This document shows, piece by piece, positions 42,729-50,600 of a stretch of 64,000 bases of DNA (position 1 is the first letter of the stretch; each line of letters starts with the position of its first letter). The notes under the pieces are model-generated. The model saw only the letters and a program-made list of their open reading frames with translations, made no database searches and was not told the DNA's origin. This stretch comes from Pseudomonadota bacterium (GTDB lineage Bacteria; Desulfobacterota; Desulfobulbia; Desulfobulbales; JAHJIY01). The DNA is taken from positions 1 to 64,000 of the forward strand of contig JAHJIY010000008.1 in NCBI GenBank assembly GCA_018823175.1. The letters run 5' to 3'. The position numbers and the translations under genes are program-made.

Positions 42729-43221
42729 AATTCCTCTTTGTACGCGTTAATATAAGGTAAGAGTTTCCAAGATGTTTGTCAGGCCGGTGTCAGCGCCAAA
42801 AAATATATTGGAATCCATAAAACTATTGCCGAATAATCAATTTTCAAGAAAACTGCATGGCCCAAAAAGACCCTGATCAATTAGTCGAAAACGCTAAATA
42901 GAAAAATAAATCCCATTTCACTCTAGCCATGCTTTTCAGATAACTCTATAAATATTTTTTGTCCTTAAAAAGGTAAATATAGACCCCGGAAAGGGCTGTT
43001 TCTGACTAATTATATCTATGATTTAGGGTAGTTAGTGTCTGTCCAGAAATAAGGATATCAGGTTAGCTTTAAAGGGGAATGACGGGAATTACGTTCTCAA
43101 TAATTTAGACTTTGTGAATATATCAAGAAACCAGGTAATAACTTGATATGCCCCAATATTCCATCATTCATAATTAAGACAGCAACTTGCAAAGTGTATC
43201 ACTAGGTGCCATAGTAATTGT
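42729..43221. other. Intergenic region with a solo repeat end
   Basis: This 493-bp A+T-rich gap separates the large lipoprotein from the toxin-antitoxin remnants. The only structure is a single copy of the MITE end at 43032-43050; no gene is evident. Confidence 0.45.
43032..43050 (+). repeat. Solo copy of the 20.9-kb MITE end
   Basis: TTAGTGTCTGTCCAGAAAT is identical to the inverted right end of the element at 20878-21047; similarity extends to about 26 bp (TAGTTAG... and AGGAT on either side). No second end is found nearby, so this is a partial or solo end. Confidence 0.6.
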
Positions 43222-43489
43222 ATGAGAAACTTAATGACAAAACATTTTGCAAAGTGGGCGGTAAAGCAAAATATTCCGGACAATTAACTACATAAAGCAT
43301 TAGAGGAAGTCCACTCAGGGAAATACGAAGCAAATTTGGACGGTCATATTTATAAAAAACGAAAAATCAAATTTATCAAGTAAAGAGCTGATAGCTTTAA
43401 AAGAGTTTGCAAAAATCCTACTCGGACTGTTTGAAGAACAAATTCAAATAGCCTTGAGGGCAGGAGATTTTGCAAAGGTGAAACCATGA
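43222..43489 (+). pseudogene. RelE/HigB (Gp49)-type toxin, inactivated
   Basis: The 5' part reads MTKHFAKWAVKQNIPDN, then a TAA at 43285-43287, then LHKALEEVHSGKYEANLDGH and IYKK. After an apparent internal deletion that shifts the frame, the normal toxin ending resumes in another frame: FIKNEKSNLSSKELIALKEF, AKILLGLFEEQ and GDFAKVKP, ending just inside the antitoxin start. The order of these pieces matches RelE/HigB toxins of the phage Gp49 type, whose central beta-strands are missing here. The toxin is therefore dead by a stop codon and a deletion, while the antitoxin downstream is intact. Confidence 0.85.
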
Positions 43490-43791
43490 GAAAATCTATC
43501 ACAGAATCAATATCAAGCACCATTAAAGATTTAAATAAAAGTGGAGTGGTTGACGAAATCACCATGAGAAACATTGAAAATCTATGTATTCCAGATGTCC
43601 ACGAATATACCCCTGAACAAATCATTACTATCAGGAAAAGATTTCGGCTTAGTCAGGCTGCATTGGCTTCAATATTTAACATAAGTCCATCTACTGTCCA
43701 AAAATGGGAACAAGGCAATAAAAAACCTACTGGAGCCTCACAAAAATTATTAGACATCATTGAAAGGAAAGGGATTCAAGCGCTCGTCTAA
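43486..43791 (+). CDS. XRE-family antitoxin (NadS/HigA-like), orphaned
   Basis: The 101-residue protein has an N-terminal dimerisation/toxin-binding part (MRKSITESISSTIKDLNKSG) and a C-terminal HTH_3: PEQIITIRKRFRLSQAALAS IFNISPSTVQKWEQG. The latter is typical of antitoxins whose genes follow their toxin. Its ATG overlaps the final codon of the toxin remnant, showing the old operon. Because the toxin is broken, this antitoxin is either being lost or retained as a regulator. It would bind its own promoter upstream of 43222. Confidence 0.88.
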   Translation: MRKSITESISSTIKDLNKSGVVDEITMRNIENLCIPDVHEYTPEQIITIRKRFRLSQAALASIFNISPSTVQKWEQGNKKPTGASQKLLDIIERKGIQALV

Positions 43792-43917
43792 ATATGAAAA
43801 CCGTCATATCAAATGATTCAAGTTGACCAGAAAAGGTTCGGGCTGTTAAATCTGCCAATCCGGGGCGGGCAAGTTACGCAAAACGTTCGGTGGATGCTCT
43901 TAAATTCAGCATTTTTG

Positions 43918-43946
43918 TTGACGAATGACGTAATGCGTCATATCAT
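43918..43946 (+). promoter_or_regulatory. higBA promoter
   Basis: TTGACG and TATCAT are separated by exactly 17 bases. The expected transcription start (about 43953) coincides with the A of the higB ATG, so the transcript may be leaderless or nearly so. Confidence 0.7.
43925..43941. promoter_or_regulatory. higBA operator (inverted repeat in promoter spacer)
   Basis: ATGACG-TAATG-CGTCAT is a perfect 6-bp inverted repeat lying within the -35/-10 spacer, well placed for autorepression by HigA. Confidence 0.7.
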
Positions 43947-43952
43947 ATCTTT

Positions 43953-44237
43953 ATGATTAAATCCTTCAAATGTAAAGATACGGAAAAACTTTTTGCCGAT
44001 TTAGATGTGAAAAAGTTCAGAGTTATTTCCAGAACCGCAAGAATAAAACTTGAGGTTCTAAATGCTGCTGTTTCTTTGCAAAGCTTGCGAGTTCCTCCTG
44101 AAAATAGGCTTGAACAGTTAAAAGGCACCAGAAGCGGACAGCACAGTATTAGGATTAACGACCAGTGGCGTATTTGTTTCGTATGGTCGGAAGAAAACGT
44201 TTTTGATGTAGAAATTGTTGATTACCACAAGGGGTAA
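43953..44237 (+). CDS. higB: HigB-type mRNA-interferase toxin
   Basis: The 94-residue RelE-superfamily toxin begins MIKSFKCKDTEKLFADLDVK and has VPPENRLEQLKGTRSGQHSI and RINDQWRICFVW, the HigB-1 core with basic and polar residues used for ribosome-dependent mRNA cleavage. It ends DVEIVDYHKG. Length and order toxin-antitoxin are as in classical higBA. It is followed four bases later by higA. No ribosome-binding site is visible because the promoter abuts the ATG. Confidence 0.93.
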   Translation: MIKSFKCKDTEKLFADLDVKKFRVISRTARIKLEVLNAAVSLQSLRVPPENRLEQLKGTRSGQHSIRINDQWRICFVWSEENVFDVEIVDYHKG

Positions 44238-44241
44238 AATT

Positions 44242-44568
44242 ATGGCGACTAAACTAACTCCAATCACTCCGGGAGATGTATTACTGGAAGAATTTCTTAA
44301 GCCAATGGAAATCACTCAAAATCAGTTGGCAAAAGGCATTAATGTTCCGGCAAATCGGGTAAGTCAAATTATACATGGTAAAAGAGAAATTACAGCTGAT
44401 ACTGCGTTACGTCTCGGCAAGTATTTTGGAATTGAACCGGAATTTTGGCTCAATCTACAAGTGCGTTACAATATGAAAATAGCTAAAAGTAAAGTGGGTA
44501 AAATAATAGAAAAAGAAGTTAAGTATCACTCCTCACAAACTAGACCAAGCAATCTTGTAACAGCGTAA
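44242..44568 (+). CDS. higA: HigA-type antitoxin
   Basis: The 108-residue XRE protein begins MATKLTPITPGDVLLEEFLK, then PMEITQNQLAKGINVPANRV, SQIIHGKREITADTALRLGK and YFGIEPEFWLNLQVRYNMKI, an almost complete HigA consensus. It neutralises HigB and probably represses the operon by binding the inverted repeat at 43925-43941. An AGGGG-like ribosome-binding site lies in the end of higB. The last 15 residues (HSSQTRPSNLVTA) are longer than usual and lie beside the junction with the decayed GNAT fragment. Confidence 0.95.
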   Translation: MATKLTPITPGDVLLEEFLKPMEITQNQLAKGINVPANRVSQIIHGKREITADTALRLGKYFGIEPEFWLNLQVRYNMKIAKSKVGKIIEKEVKYHSSQTRPSNLVTA

Positions 44569-44569
44569 T

Positions 44570-44767
44570 CTATTCATTTTTGAAGAATTTCAAGGTAAAG
44601 GCCTTGGGGCATATTTAGCCAATCATATATTTGAGCATCCGGATTTACAGGTCCGGTTATTTTTTTTGGGCACCAAAACAGCCTATAATCTTTATCGGAA
44701 ATTCGGTTTTTCCGCATTAGATGCCCCTGAGAATTGGATGCTTCGAAGAGATGAAAATCGCTGCTGA
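44570..44767 (+). pseudogene. 3' fragment of a GNAT acetyltransferase gene (paralogue of 32272-32688)
   Basis: From 44570 the sequence follows the 3' half of the intact GNAT gene (FEEFQGKGLGAYLANHIFEH, FFLGTKTAYNLYRKFGFSAL) and ends at the same stop codon. The 5' half is missing; the join lies two bases after the higA stop. Identity is high, so truncation is fairly recent. Confidence 0.88.
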
Positions 44768-44810
44768 TCATTTTAAATTCATTAACTAATCCACCTTTCA
44801 CAAAAAGCTA

Positions 44811-44909
44811 TTACCATTTCTCCCGGTGGCCCCGGTCCTGATTGTATGGGGTTCGGGCTTCGGGCTGTTTTGACGGGCAGTCGATTGCTATGTTGCAGAT
44901 CTGGATGAT
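44811..44909 (-). pseudogene. 3' fragment of a nitroreductase gene (paralogue of 34473-35102)
   Basis: The minus strand encodes IIQICNIAIDCPSKQPEART and PYNQDRGHREKW, matching the last 32 residues of the intact nitroreductase (IIPMCGIAIGWPAEQPEART, RYNPDRVHREKW). The upstream part is gone. It converges on the GNAT fragment, separated by only 43 bp. Confidence 0.85.
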
Positions 44910-44914
44910 TTTAA

Positions 44915-44957
44915 AAAAGAAAAACCCCGAAAGCCTTGAAAGCTGACGGGGTTTTGA
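44915..44957 (-). terminator. Rho-independent terminator
   Basis: On the minus strand ACCCCG-tc-AGC...GCT-tt-CGGGGT folds as a stem and is followed by TTTTTCTTTTTT. It lies 170 bp beyond the island's left attachment site and may be the original terminator of tRNA-Leu. Confidence 0.65.
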
Positions 44958-44964
44958 ACATGCA

Positions 44965-45096
44965 AAGTGAAACGCATTCCCCGCAGCTCGAAGTCTCACG
45001 CTGTTCGCTATCTGCTGCGGGGGTAGTAAGCGAATCTAATGATAACATCCTTACATACGGAGATTCCCCGTGGCTTGCCGCGGGGAGCTTTAATTC
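44965..45096. repeat. Interspersed intergenic repeat, copy 3, with REP-like hairpin
   Basis: GCAAAGTGAAACGCATTCCC and CGCAGCTCGAAGTC match copies at 26047 and 33469. A GC-rich hairpin TTCCCCGTGGC...GCCGCGGGGA follows at 45064-45089, ending in AGCTTTAATT as in copy 1. Confidence 0.55.
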
Positions 45097-45125
45097 TCTA
45101 GGAAGAGAATGGACTTTAAATGGTG

Positions 45126-45145
45126 CGGAGGTCGGAATCGAACCG
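45126..45145. repeat. Left attachment site of the island (displaced tRNA-Leu 3' end)
   Basis: CGGAGGTCGGAATCGAACCG is identical to the T-arm/acceptor region of tRNA-Leu at 59217-59236. The flanking bases on the left still resemble the tRNA end (TGGTG) with one base missing, as expected for the old 3' end displaced by integration. Confidence 0.92.
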
Positions 45146-45203
45146 TAATATTTTATCTTTTATTGTCGGCTAGTTGATTGTCTTGCCTTGGTTCGACTTA
45201 CAC

Positions 45204-45236
45204 AAATACACACGCCAATACACACATTGTGTATTA
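45204..45236. promoter_or_regulatory. Candidate integrase arm-binding sites, left end
   Basis: AAATACACAC (45204-45213), AATACACACA (45217-45226) and TTGTGTATTA (45227-45236, inverted) form a cluster 60-90 bp inside the left attachment site. Similar motifs occur beside the right site. Confidence 0.5.
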
Positions 45237-45396
45237 ACTGTATTGAATATATGCCTGACTTCATGTCACCTGTACGCGTAATTCATACCATGAGGATAGA
45301 CAAAAAAAAAGTCTTTTCAGGGTGGCGGGTGGGCATCTATTTCGTTGCGGCTGGAAGTCGGGCATGGAATGGCTGGCGCGTAAACCTGCCCTGTGT

Positions 45397-45522
45397 CGCA
45401 TAACACCACATTATGTTTGAGCGGCCCACCTTGAAGCCCGAAACCTTAACAAAACTTAACAACCTGCCCGACAAGGAAAGAGGCCCACAACCCCAGCCGC
45501 TAAACATAGTGTATGTTATGCG
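45397..45522. repeat. Long imperfect palindrome resembling an integron attC site
   Basis: The left arm at 45397-45425 starts CGCATAACACC and ends GTTTGAGCGGC. It pairs with the right arm at 45496-45522, which starts GCCGCTAAACATAG and ends GTTATGCG. Arms of 29 and 27 bases have a few unpaired bases. Outer GCATAAC/GTTATGC boxes and about 126-bp total length recall attC sites, but the boxes do not fit the RYYYAAC/GTTRRRY consensus exactly and no integron integrase is present. Confidence 0.4.
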
Positions 45523-45777
45523 CGGGAAGCCGCTTGACACAATGCAGGTTTCGTGACAGCCATGTAATGACCGGGTGGAAGCCGCCTTCCGATGCAGTTT
45601 TCATACTAACTTGTTACAAGCAACCATGATGGAGCCTTGCACGGCCTGAGCGATGGCGGAGTTTTTGCCCGTGGCTGGCTTGGCTTCGCCCGGAAGCCGT
45701 ATGAAATAGGCCCGCTGGCAAGACAAGACGGACATGGCAAAGCAAAAACTGTGACAGCGCGTATTCCTGTATGGGTC

Positions 45778-46965
45778 CTACCTCTCAACAATCTCCTGCC
45801 GGGCATGGTCATAGCTATAATTGACAATCTCTCCGCTGATAAGCATTTCTACAGCGGCTTTGACAAAATGCAACGGGACATCAAACCACTCTCGTGGCGT
45901 GTGACGTTTTCGTTCATTGTCGAAAACGTCAAGTTCAATGCAGGCTTCAGCAAAGAAGGTGTGTAGGAGGAGTTCAAGTTTTTGCGGGTTGAGATCGTAA
46001 GTCGTCCACTCAGCAACTTGTTCCACGTCAGCCATAAGGTAGGTTGGCTCCTGGGCGGCGTTTTGGATACGCTCAACCACCGGAGTGCGTGAGAAACCGA
46101 TTTTATAAAGGTTTGCGATTTCCTGTATCTGTGAATCTTCACTCAAAGAACGCAACACATATATATATCCGGTTGGTTGTTCCTCACCCGAAACCTGTTC
46201 CTCATCCTTGAAAAGTTCCAGCTGGTTGGCATCAATCACCTGGCGGCTATGCTCATCCTTCCAGAAAGCTGCAGCCAAAGAACGCAGGTATAAATTTGAC
46301 TCCGTGCCGTTTTCAAAAACACAGTAGAGCCTGGCGTTTACATTGCCATAATTCTTCTTTTCCCACTCGCCCTTATTGGCCACCAGTACCAGCATACCAT
46401 CGAGGATAAAAAACTCCCCTGGCTCGATTTGTCTCTCACTCTTAAATGGACGGGTAACCTTCTCTTTCGACTTTAACCCGGCATGAATCGCCTTAAAAAG
46501 GTGCTCAAACTGGTCAAACTCTTCACACTTTTTCCGCCTGGCAACATAGTCCGGCCTAGCCGGTTTGGAGACGTGGGTCAGCGTAAAGATATCCTCTGCG
46601 CTATCATCCAGCAAACCGAGGGTATCGTGCTCCAACACATCAGCAACCGTACTCAATTCCACCGGCTCAGGCTCCGATACTTGCAGATGATCAAGCAAAC
46701 CAAAGGTGTCATACTCAACCAAAGGCTGTGCTGATTCAGGATTTTCCCGTAATCCCTGCAAACGGCTGTAAAGCCGCCGTTCTTTAATATCTCGACTTTT
46801 TGCGGGCTCCCTGCCATGCTCCTTCATAAAGGCACTTATCTCGGCAAAAGAGGCCACCAACCGTTCAGCCGCTCCCATGGCGGAAGAGGCTTTCGGCTTT
46901 ACCGCAAGCACCCCCAGCGGATCTTCCCGCAGGATCGCTTCGAGTTCTTTGTCAAAATCAATCAT
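45778..46965 (-). CDS. GIY-YIG nuclease (T5orf172/MUG113 type), effector candidate of the defence operon
   Basis: The 395-residue protein has an N-terminal helical region (1-150), a beta-rich middle domain (EPGEFFILDGMLVLVANKGE) and a C-terminal GIY-YIG domain. This has GYIYVLRS (266-273), NLYKIGFS with the catalytic arginine next (RTPVVERI) and a distal LHTFFAEACIELDVFD, typical of the T5orf172/Bacteriophage-10 subfamily. It would cut DNA. Its start overlaps the helicase stop by 4 bp, and it is last in a four-gene operon. The methyltransferase of the operon shows no nuclease motif, so this is the likely cutting subunit; that role is inferred. Confidence 0.88.
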   Translation of the reverse strand: MIDFDKELEAILREDPLGVLAVKPKASSAMGAAERLVASFAEISAFMKEHGREPAKSRDIKERRLYSRLQGLRENPESAQPLVEYDTFGLLDHLQVSEPEPVELSTVADVLEHDTLGLLDDSAEDIFTLTHVSKPARPDYVARRKKCEEFDQFEHLFKAIHAGLKSKEKVTRPFKSERQIEPGEFFILDGMLVLVANKGEWEKKNYGNVNARLYCVFENGTESNLYLRSLAAAFWKDEHSRQVIDANQLELFKDEEQVSGEEQPTGYIYVLRSLSEDSQIQEIANLYKIGFSRTPVVERIQNAAQEPTYLMADVEQVAEWTTYDLNPQKLELLLHTFFAEACIELDVFDNERKRHTPREWFDVPLHFVKAAVEMLISGEIVNYSYDHARQEIVER

Positions 46966-48902
46966 GCTGACCCGCTTGCCTGTTGCCGCTTTTTATTGCG
47001 GAGATAAACGATAGCTTCCGCCATCCGCTTCTCCAAAGGGTCTGTTGAATTGATATTTGGCTCTTTTCCTCCATGGCTCTTCATAAAACCGGGAATTTTA
47101 TCCCGATACAAAACCACCGCCTCCTCATCCGTCATCTGTATGCGCCCGGCATCAATGGTTTCCTGGATCACCTTCAGCAGCTTGGAAGTTACCGACTTTG
47201 ACAATACCTCAAAGGCCTTCTGGAAAGGATTGACCCGATCAATCAGGTCAATATGCAAATCCTCGATATTAACGAACTTGCCAGCCATGCGGACAAAGCT
47301 CTTATCCCCTACCGTCTTGATCTCGCCGTTTTTGATGGCCGAATCCGCCACCACATGCTGGCGCACCTCCTCGACCTCTTCCGGGGTCAACTCCGGATAC
47401 TTGGTCTGGATCACCTTGGGGATCAACACCTTGTTGATGACCTCCGGCTCGATAAACTCACCCGGCAAAGTCTTGAGCAGGGTATTGTCCTGCAGGATAG
47501 CGGCCTTCAGGTCATTAAGGTCAGACTCGACAATATCCTTCACCCGCTGAGAGCTGGGCTCTTTGAAGCCGTGAATCTTCAAGGTCCCGGCTTCATGCTT
47601 GTCATTGTCTGAGAGCTTGGTCTTGAACTTGAAATTGGGGGCCAGCACCTGTTCCATTAAAAGCGAGGCGGTAATGGCCTTGAGCATATTATTGACCGCA
47701 ATTCTTACCTCTTCATCCACCGCATCAGGCTGGGCAATGAGATTGGTGAACTGAGCGTGGGTCTTATTGTTGGAATCACGGGTTGCCCGGCCAATGATCT
47801 GGATAATCTCGGTGAGTGACCCCCGATACCCAACGGTCAAAGCATGTTCGCAATAGGGCCAGTCAAAACCCTCTTTGGCCATCCCCAGGGCAATGATGAG
47901 GTCCATATCAGCCACGTCATTCATGTCACGCAGATAGGCCACAATCTTATCCCGGTCTCTAGGGGTGTCATGCACCAGATCGGCAACCTTGATCATCTTG
48001 CCGTCACTATGCCGCTTGACATGGATCACTCCGGTGTCCGGGTCCTGATGGCTCACTTTGCCGATGATATCAAGGATGGCGTCCACCTCGTTGTACTTGT
48101 CCTTGGTGGACTCACCGGCGTTGACGTTGGGAATGTGGAGGATGGTCTTCTTGTCCGTGTCAAGAATTTCATGAATGGCGCTGAGGTAACGCCCCTGATA
48201 GAAATGATAGCCTATTCCTAAAGTTTTCAGGTGCTCATAGCCGTTTAACTGTTCATAATAATTATAGGTCACTCTGGAAAACTTGGCCTCATCCTCTGGC
48301 GACAGGACAGGCACGGAATCGCCCCGGAAGTATGATCCGGTCATGGCGATGACATGGGCATTGGTGTTTGCCATGATGGCCCGCATCACCTCGCCCAGTC
48401 GATTGTCAGCATCCGCCGAGACGTGGTGGAACTCATCAATGGCCAACAAGGTGTCATTAAATTTATCCTCATCCACCGCATCAAAGGCAAAGCGTAGTGT
48501 TGCATGAGTGCAGATAAGGATGGCCTCTTTCGGATCACTCAGGAAGTTGACAACGGCGGAGACCTTACTTGAATCTCCGCCAGGCGTACACAGGTTGTAC
48601 GCAGGGTTGAAATCCCAATCCGCAAAGAAGCCGTAGCTGCTCAGGTCGGTCCTGGCAAAGGAGCTGCCGATTGAACGCTCCGGCACTGCCACGATGACCT
48701 TTTTAATGCCTTGATTGAAGAGTTTATCCAGCCCCAGGAACATTAAGGCCCTGGACTTTCCCGAGGCAGGCGGGGCTTTCAGGAGCAAATATTGGGCGTT
48801 CCTGGCCTCAAAGGCCCTGGCCTGCATCTCCCGCATACCAAGGGAATCGGTGGAAATTGACTTGCCCGTCTGGGCATAAGTTACATTGACTAAATCCGGC
48901 AT
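46962..48902 (-). CDS. Superfamily 2 DEAD/DEAH-type helicase
   Basis: The 646-residue protein has Walker A APPASGKSR (43-51), motif II LLAIDEFHH (DEFH at 156-159), motif III-like AMTGSY, and motif VI EIIQIIGRATRD with the arginine finger region. The C-terminal 200 residues are unique. It resembles the DNA translocases of type I and type III restriction enzymes and related defence helicases. It overlaps the GIY-YIG gene by 4 bp and follows the ATP-binding gene by 39 bp. In this setting it probably moves along or unwinds DNA to position the nuclease. Confidence 0.9.
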   Translation of the reverse strand: MPDLVNVTYAQTGKSISTDSLGMREMQARAFEARNAQYLLLKAPPASGKSRALMFLGLDKLFNQGIKKVIVAVPERSIGSSFARTDLSSYGFFADWDFNPAYNLCTPGGDSSKVSAVVNFLSDPKEAILICTHATLRFAFDAVDEDKFNDTLLAIDEFHHVSADADNRLGEVMRAIMANTNAHVIAMTGSYFRGDSVPVLSPEDEAKFSRVTYNYYEQLNGYEHLKTLGIGYHFYQGRYLSAIHEILDTDKKTILHIPNVNAGESTKDKYNEVDAILDIIGKVSHQDPDTGVIHVKRHSDGKMIKVADLVHDTPRDRDKIVAYLRDMNDVADMDLIIALGMAKEGFDWPYCEHALTVGYRGSLTEIIQIIGRATRDSNNKTHAQFTNLIAQPDAVDEEVRIAVNNMLKAITASLLMEQVLAPNFKFKTKLSDNDKHEAGTLKIHGFKEPSSQRVKDIVESDLNDLKAAILQDNTLLKTLPGEFIEPEVINKVLIPKVIQTKYPELTPEEVEEVRQHVVADSAIKNGEIKTVGDKSFVRMAGKFVNIEDLHIDLIDRVNPFQKAFEVLSKSVTSKLLKVIQETIDAGRIQMTDEEAVVLYRDKIPGFMKSHGGKEPNINSTDPLEKRMAEAIVYLRNKKRQQASGSA

Positions 48903-48941
48903 AATTTCTCTCTCGAATGTCTAAACAATGTCTAAAAATGA

Positions 48942-50600
48942 CTATCCATTCATTTTTTTAGACATTGACCACGTCTTTCCTAAGATACTGATAACACCTT
49001 CCTTTTTCATGGCTTGGAGAAGGTTTTTTACCTTATTCTTCTTCTGAGAATCGTCTAAAACATCTGGAAGTTTATCTAATAGAATATTTTCAAAATCGGT
49101 CCGTTGTCCTGTTCCGAATTTCTTCAGGTAATCAATGATAATTTTCTTGCAATACTCATCATTAATGCCTTTCAGCTTCATATAGTCAGCCTTCTGACCT
49201 GTCTTAATAGCCACCTGGGAAGAGATATGAAAATTAGGTTTCCTGCCTTCAATAAGTTTTTGATGCTTTAACCGCCTGACCTCAACATCACTCAAGGCTT
49301 TCCCCTTTTGTACCTTATCCAGCAACATGATGTCATGCAGGCTTAACTCCGGCATCTGGGCCAGTTTCACTGCATATTTCATATCCAACACCTTGCCGGT
49401 CACCACCACCTTTACCTGATTATCGTTGAAGCTATACTCCGGCAGGGGAAAGAATTTCCGGCGTTGAATATTGAACATCCTTTTGATGCCGCTACCGATG
49501 GTGTCAATCATTTTAAGGTTGACCATGGCCTCAGCCAGGAAAGGATTACGGTAAAGAGGTTCAGGGGCATCCGCCTCAATGACATTTTCAATGGTCTGTG
49601 GAATAAAAGAGCCCATATTGGTGAAAATGAGTTGGCTGTCTTCCCGCTCAACCACATTAATCTTGCCGCCCAGGGAATAATCCTGATGGGCTATGCAGTT
49701 ATTGAGGGCTTCTCTGATGATATAGGGATCGTAGCTGTCCACCTCCTGCGGGAACAATGTGCCTTGAGCAAGGTAGCGGTAAGTAAGATTTCTTATTTTT
49801 CCATAGACCTCTTCGGCACTGAGCAGCAAGGGACAGCTGAAATGGGCATAATCTTTTTCGATGTTATCCCGGTCTTTGAGAATCCAGCTGATCCTGGCCA
49901 GACCGGGCTGCAGGAAATGTTCGGACTCCGATTTCCCCAAAAGCAGAATAGCCGTGCGGGTGACTTTGTCCCTGATACAGAGCTTGGCTTTGTTCAGGAA
50001 GGTTCTATCATCCCACTCCTGCATTTCGGGGGCGAGCTTGGTGTTCTTTTCGGCAAAGAGTTCCCTGGCTTTTTGAATAGCTTCGGGCGCAAGATCGGAA
50101 ATAGTGGCCCCTTCACAAATCTTTTTGGACCAGTCTTCTTCTCTGCCCTGTTTCCTGATGCGCTCAATCTCTTCGATGTTCAGTTTGACAAGGGACTCAC
50201 CGTCACGGCCATACCAGACCCCTTCCCAACTGACGGGTATGCCAGGAGGTGCGGCTGGAATCTGAAAAAGGACAACCCGGCCCCTGTCGGTTTCTACCTC
50301 ATGAATGTCTTTGAAAGAGATGCGATTGTTTGTCTTGTCGGCAATCTCCTTTTTCAGGCTTTGGAGCCTGGCAGGGTTTGTCCTGTATCTACTGCCGACA
50401 ATAGCCTTGTCTTTGTCTCGGACACCGAAAATCAGCCAGGCCTCTTTTTTCCCCAGCAGATTGGCCTCATTGGCCAGGGCGCTGAAGTATTGACCAATTT
50501 TTTGAAAAGAGTAGTCGTTCTTGGCTTCCTTAAATTCCAACACCTCGGTTTCGTAGTCATGGCCAAGCAGACGCTTGAGGGTTGCTTTGATATCTATCAT
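48942..50600 (-). CDS. Schlafen/AlbA-type putative DNA-binding ATPase
   Basis: The 552-residue protein has an N-terminal AlbA_2 domain: HDYETEVLEFKEAKNDYSFQ, FSALANEANLLGKKEAWLIF GVRD. Its central ATP-binding/HATPase-like region has IIREALNNCIAHQDYS and KINVVEREDSQLIFTNMGSF. The C-terminus is winged-helix-like (LHDIMLLDKVQKGKALSDVE VRRL). Such proteins are frequent in defence and regulatory loci. It overlaps the methyltransferase gene by 4 bp, so translation is coupled. It may recognise DNA or act as a regulatory ATPase of the complex; direct evidence is lacking. Confidence 0.88.
   Translation of the reverse strand: MIDIKATLKRLLGHDYETEVLEFKEAKNDYSFQKIGQYFSALANEANLLGKKEAWLIFGVRDKDKAIVGSRYRTNPARLQSLKKEIADKTNNRISFKDIHEVETDRGRVVLFQIPAAPPGIPVSWEGVWYGRDGESLVKLNIEEIERIRKQGREEDWSKKICEGATISDLAPEAIQKARELFAEKNTKLAPEMQEWDDRTFLNKAKLCIRDKVTRTAILLLGKSESEHFLQPGLARISWILKDRDNIEKDYAHFSCPLLLSAEEVYGKIRNLTYRYLAQGTLFPQEVDSYDPYIIREALNNCIAHQDYSLGGKINVVEREDSQLIFTNMGSFIPQTIENVIEADAPEPLYRNPFLAEAMVNLKMIDTIGSGIKRMFNIQRRKFFPLPEYSFNDNQVKVVVTGKVLDMKYAVKLAQMPELSLHDIMLLDKVQKGKALSDVEVRRLKHQKLIEGRKPNFHISSQVAIKTGQKADYMKLKGINDEYCKKIIIDYLKKFGTGQRTDFENILLDKLPDVLDDSQKKNKVKNLLQAMKKEGVISILGKTWSMSKKMNG

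Larger units (their letters stand above)
45146..45777. other. Non-coding left end of the island
   Basis: This 632-bp stretch between the attachment site and the GIY-YIG gene holds the arm-site cluster, a long imperfect palindrome (45397-45522) and repeated GAAGCCG blocks near 45525-45710. Open frames in it have no recognisable product. Confidence 0.5.

Noticed and set aside
45525-45720. Diversity-generating retroelement variable repeat, because of repeated GAAGCCG blocks
   Set aside because: No reverse transcriptase, template repeat or C-type lectin target is present; the blocks are too short and irregular.
45937-46200. Possible CRISPR or tandem-repeat array in the island
   Set aside because: No regularly spaced direct repeats were found here or elsewhere in the window.
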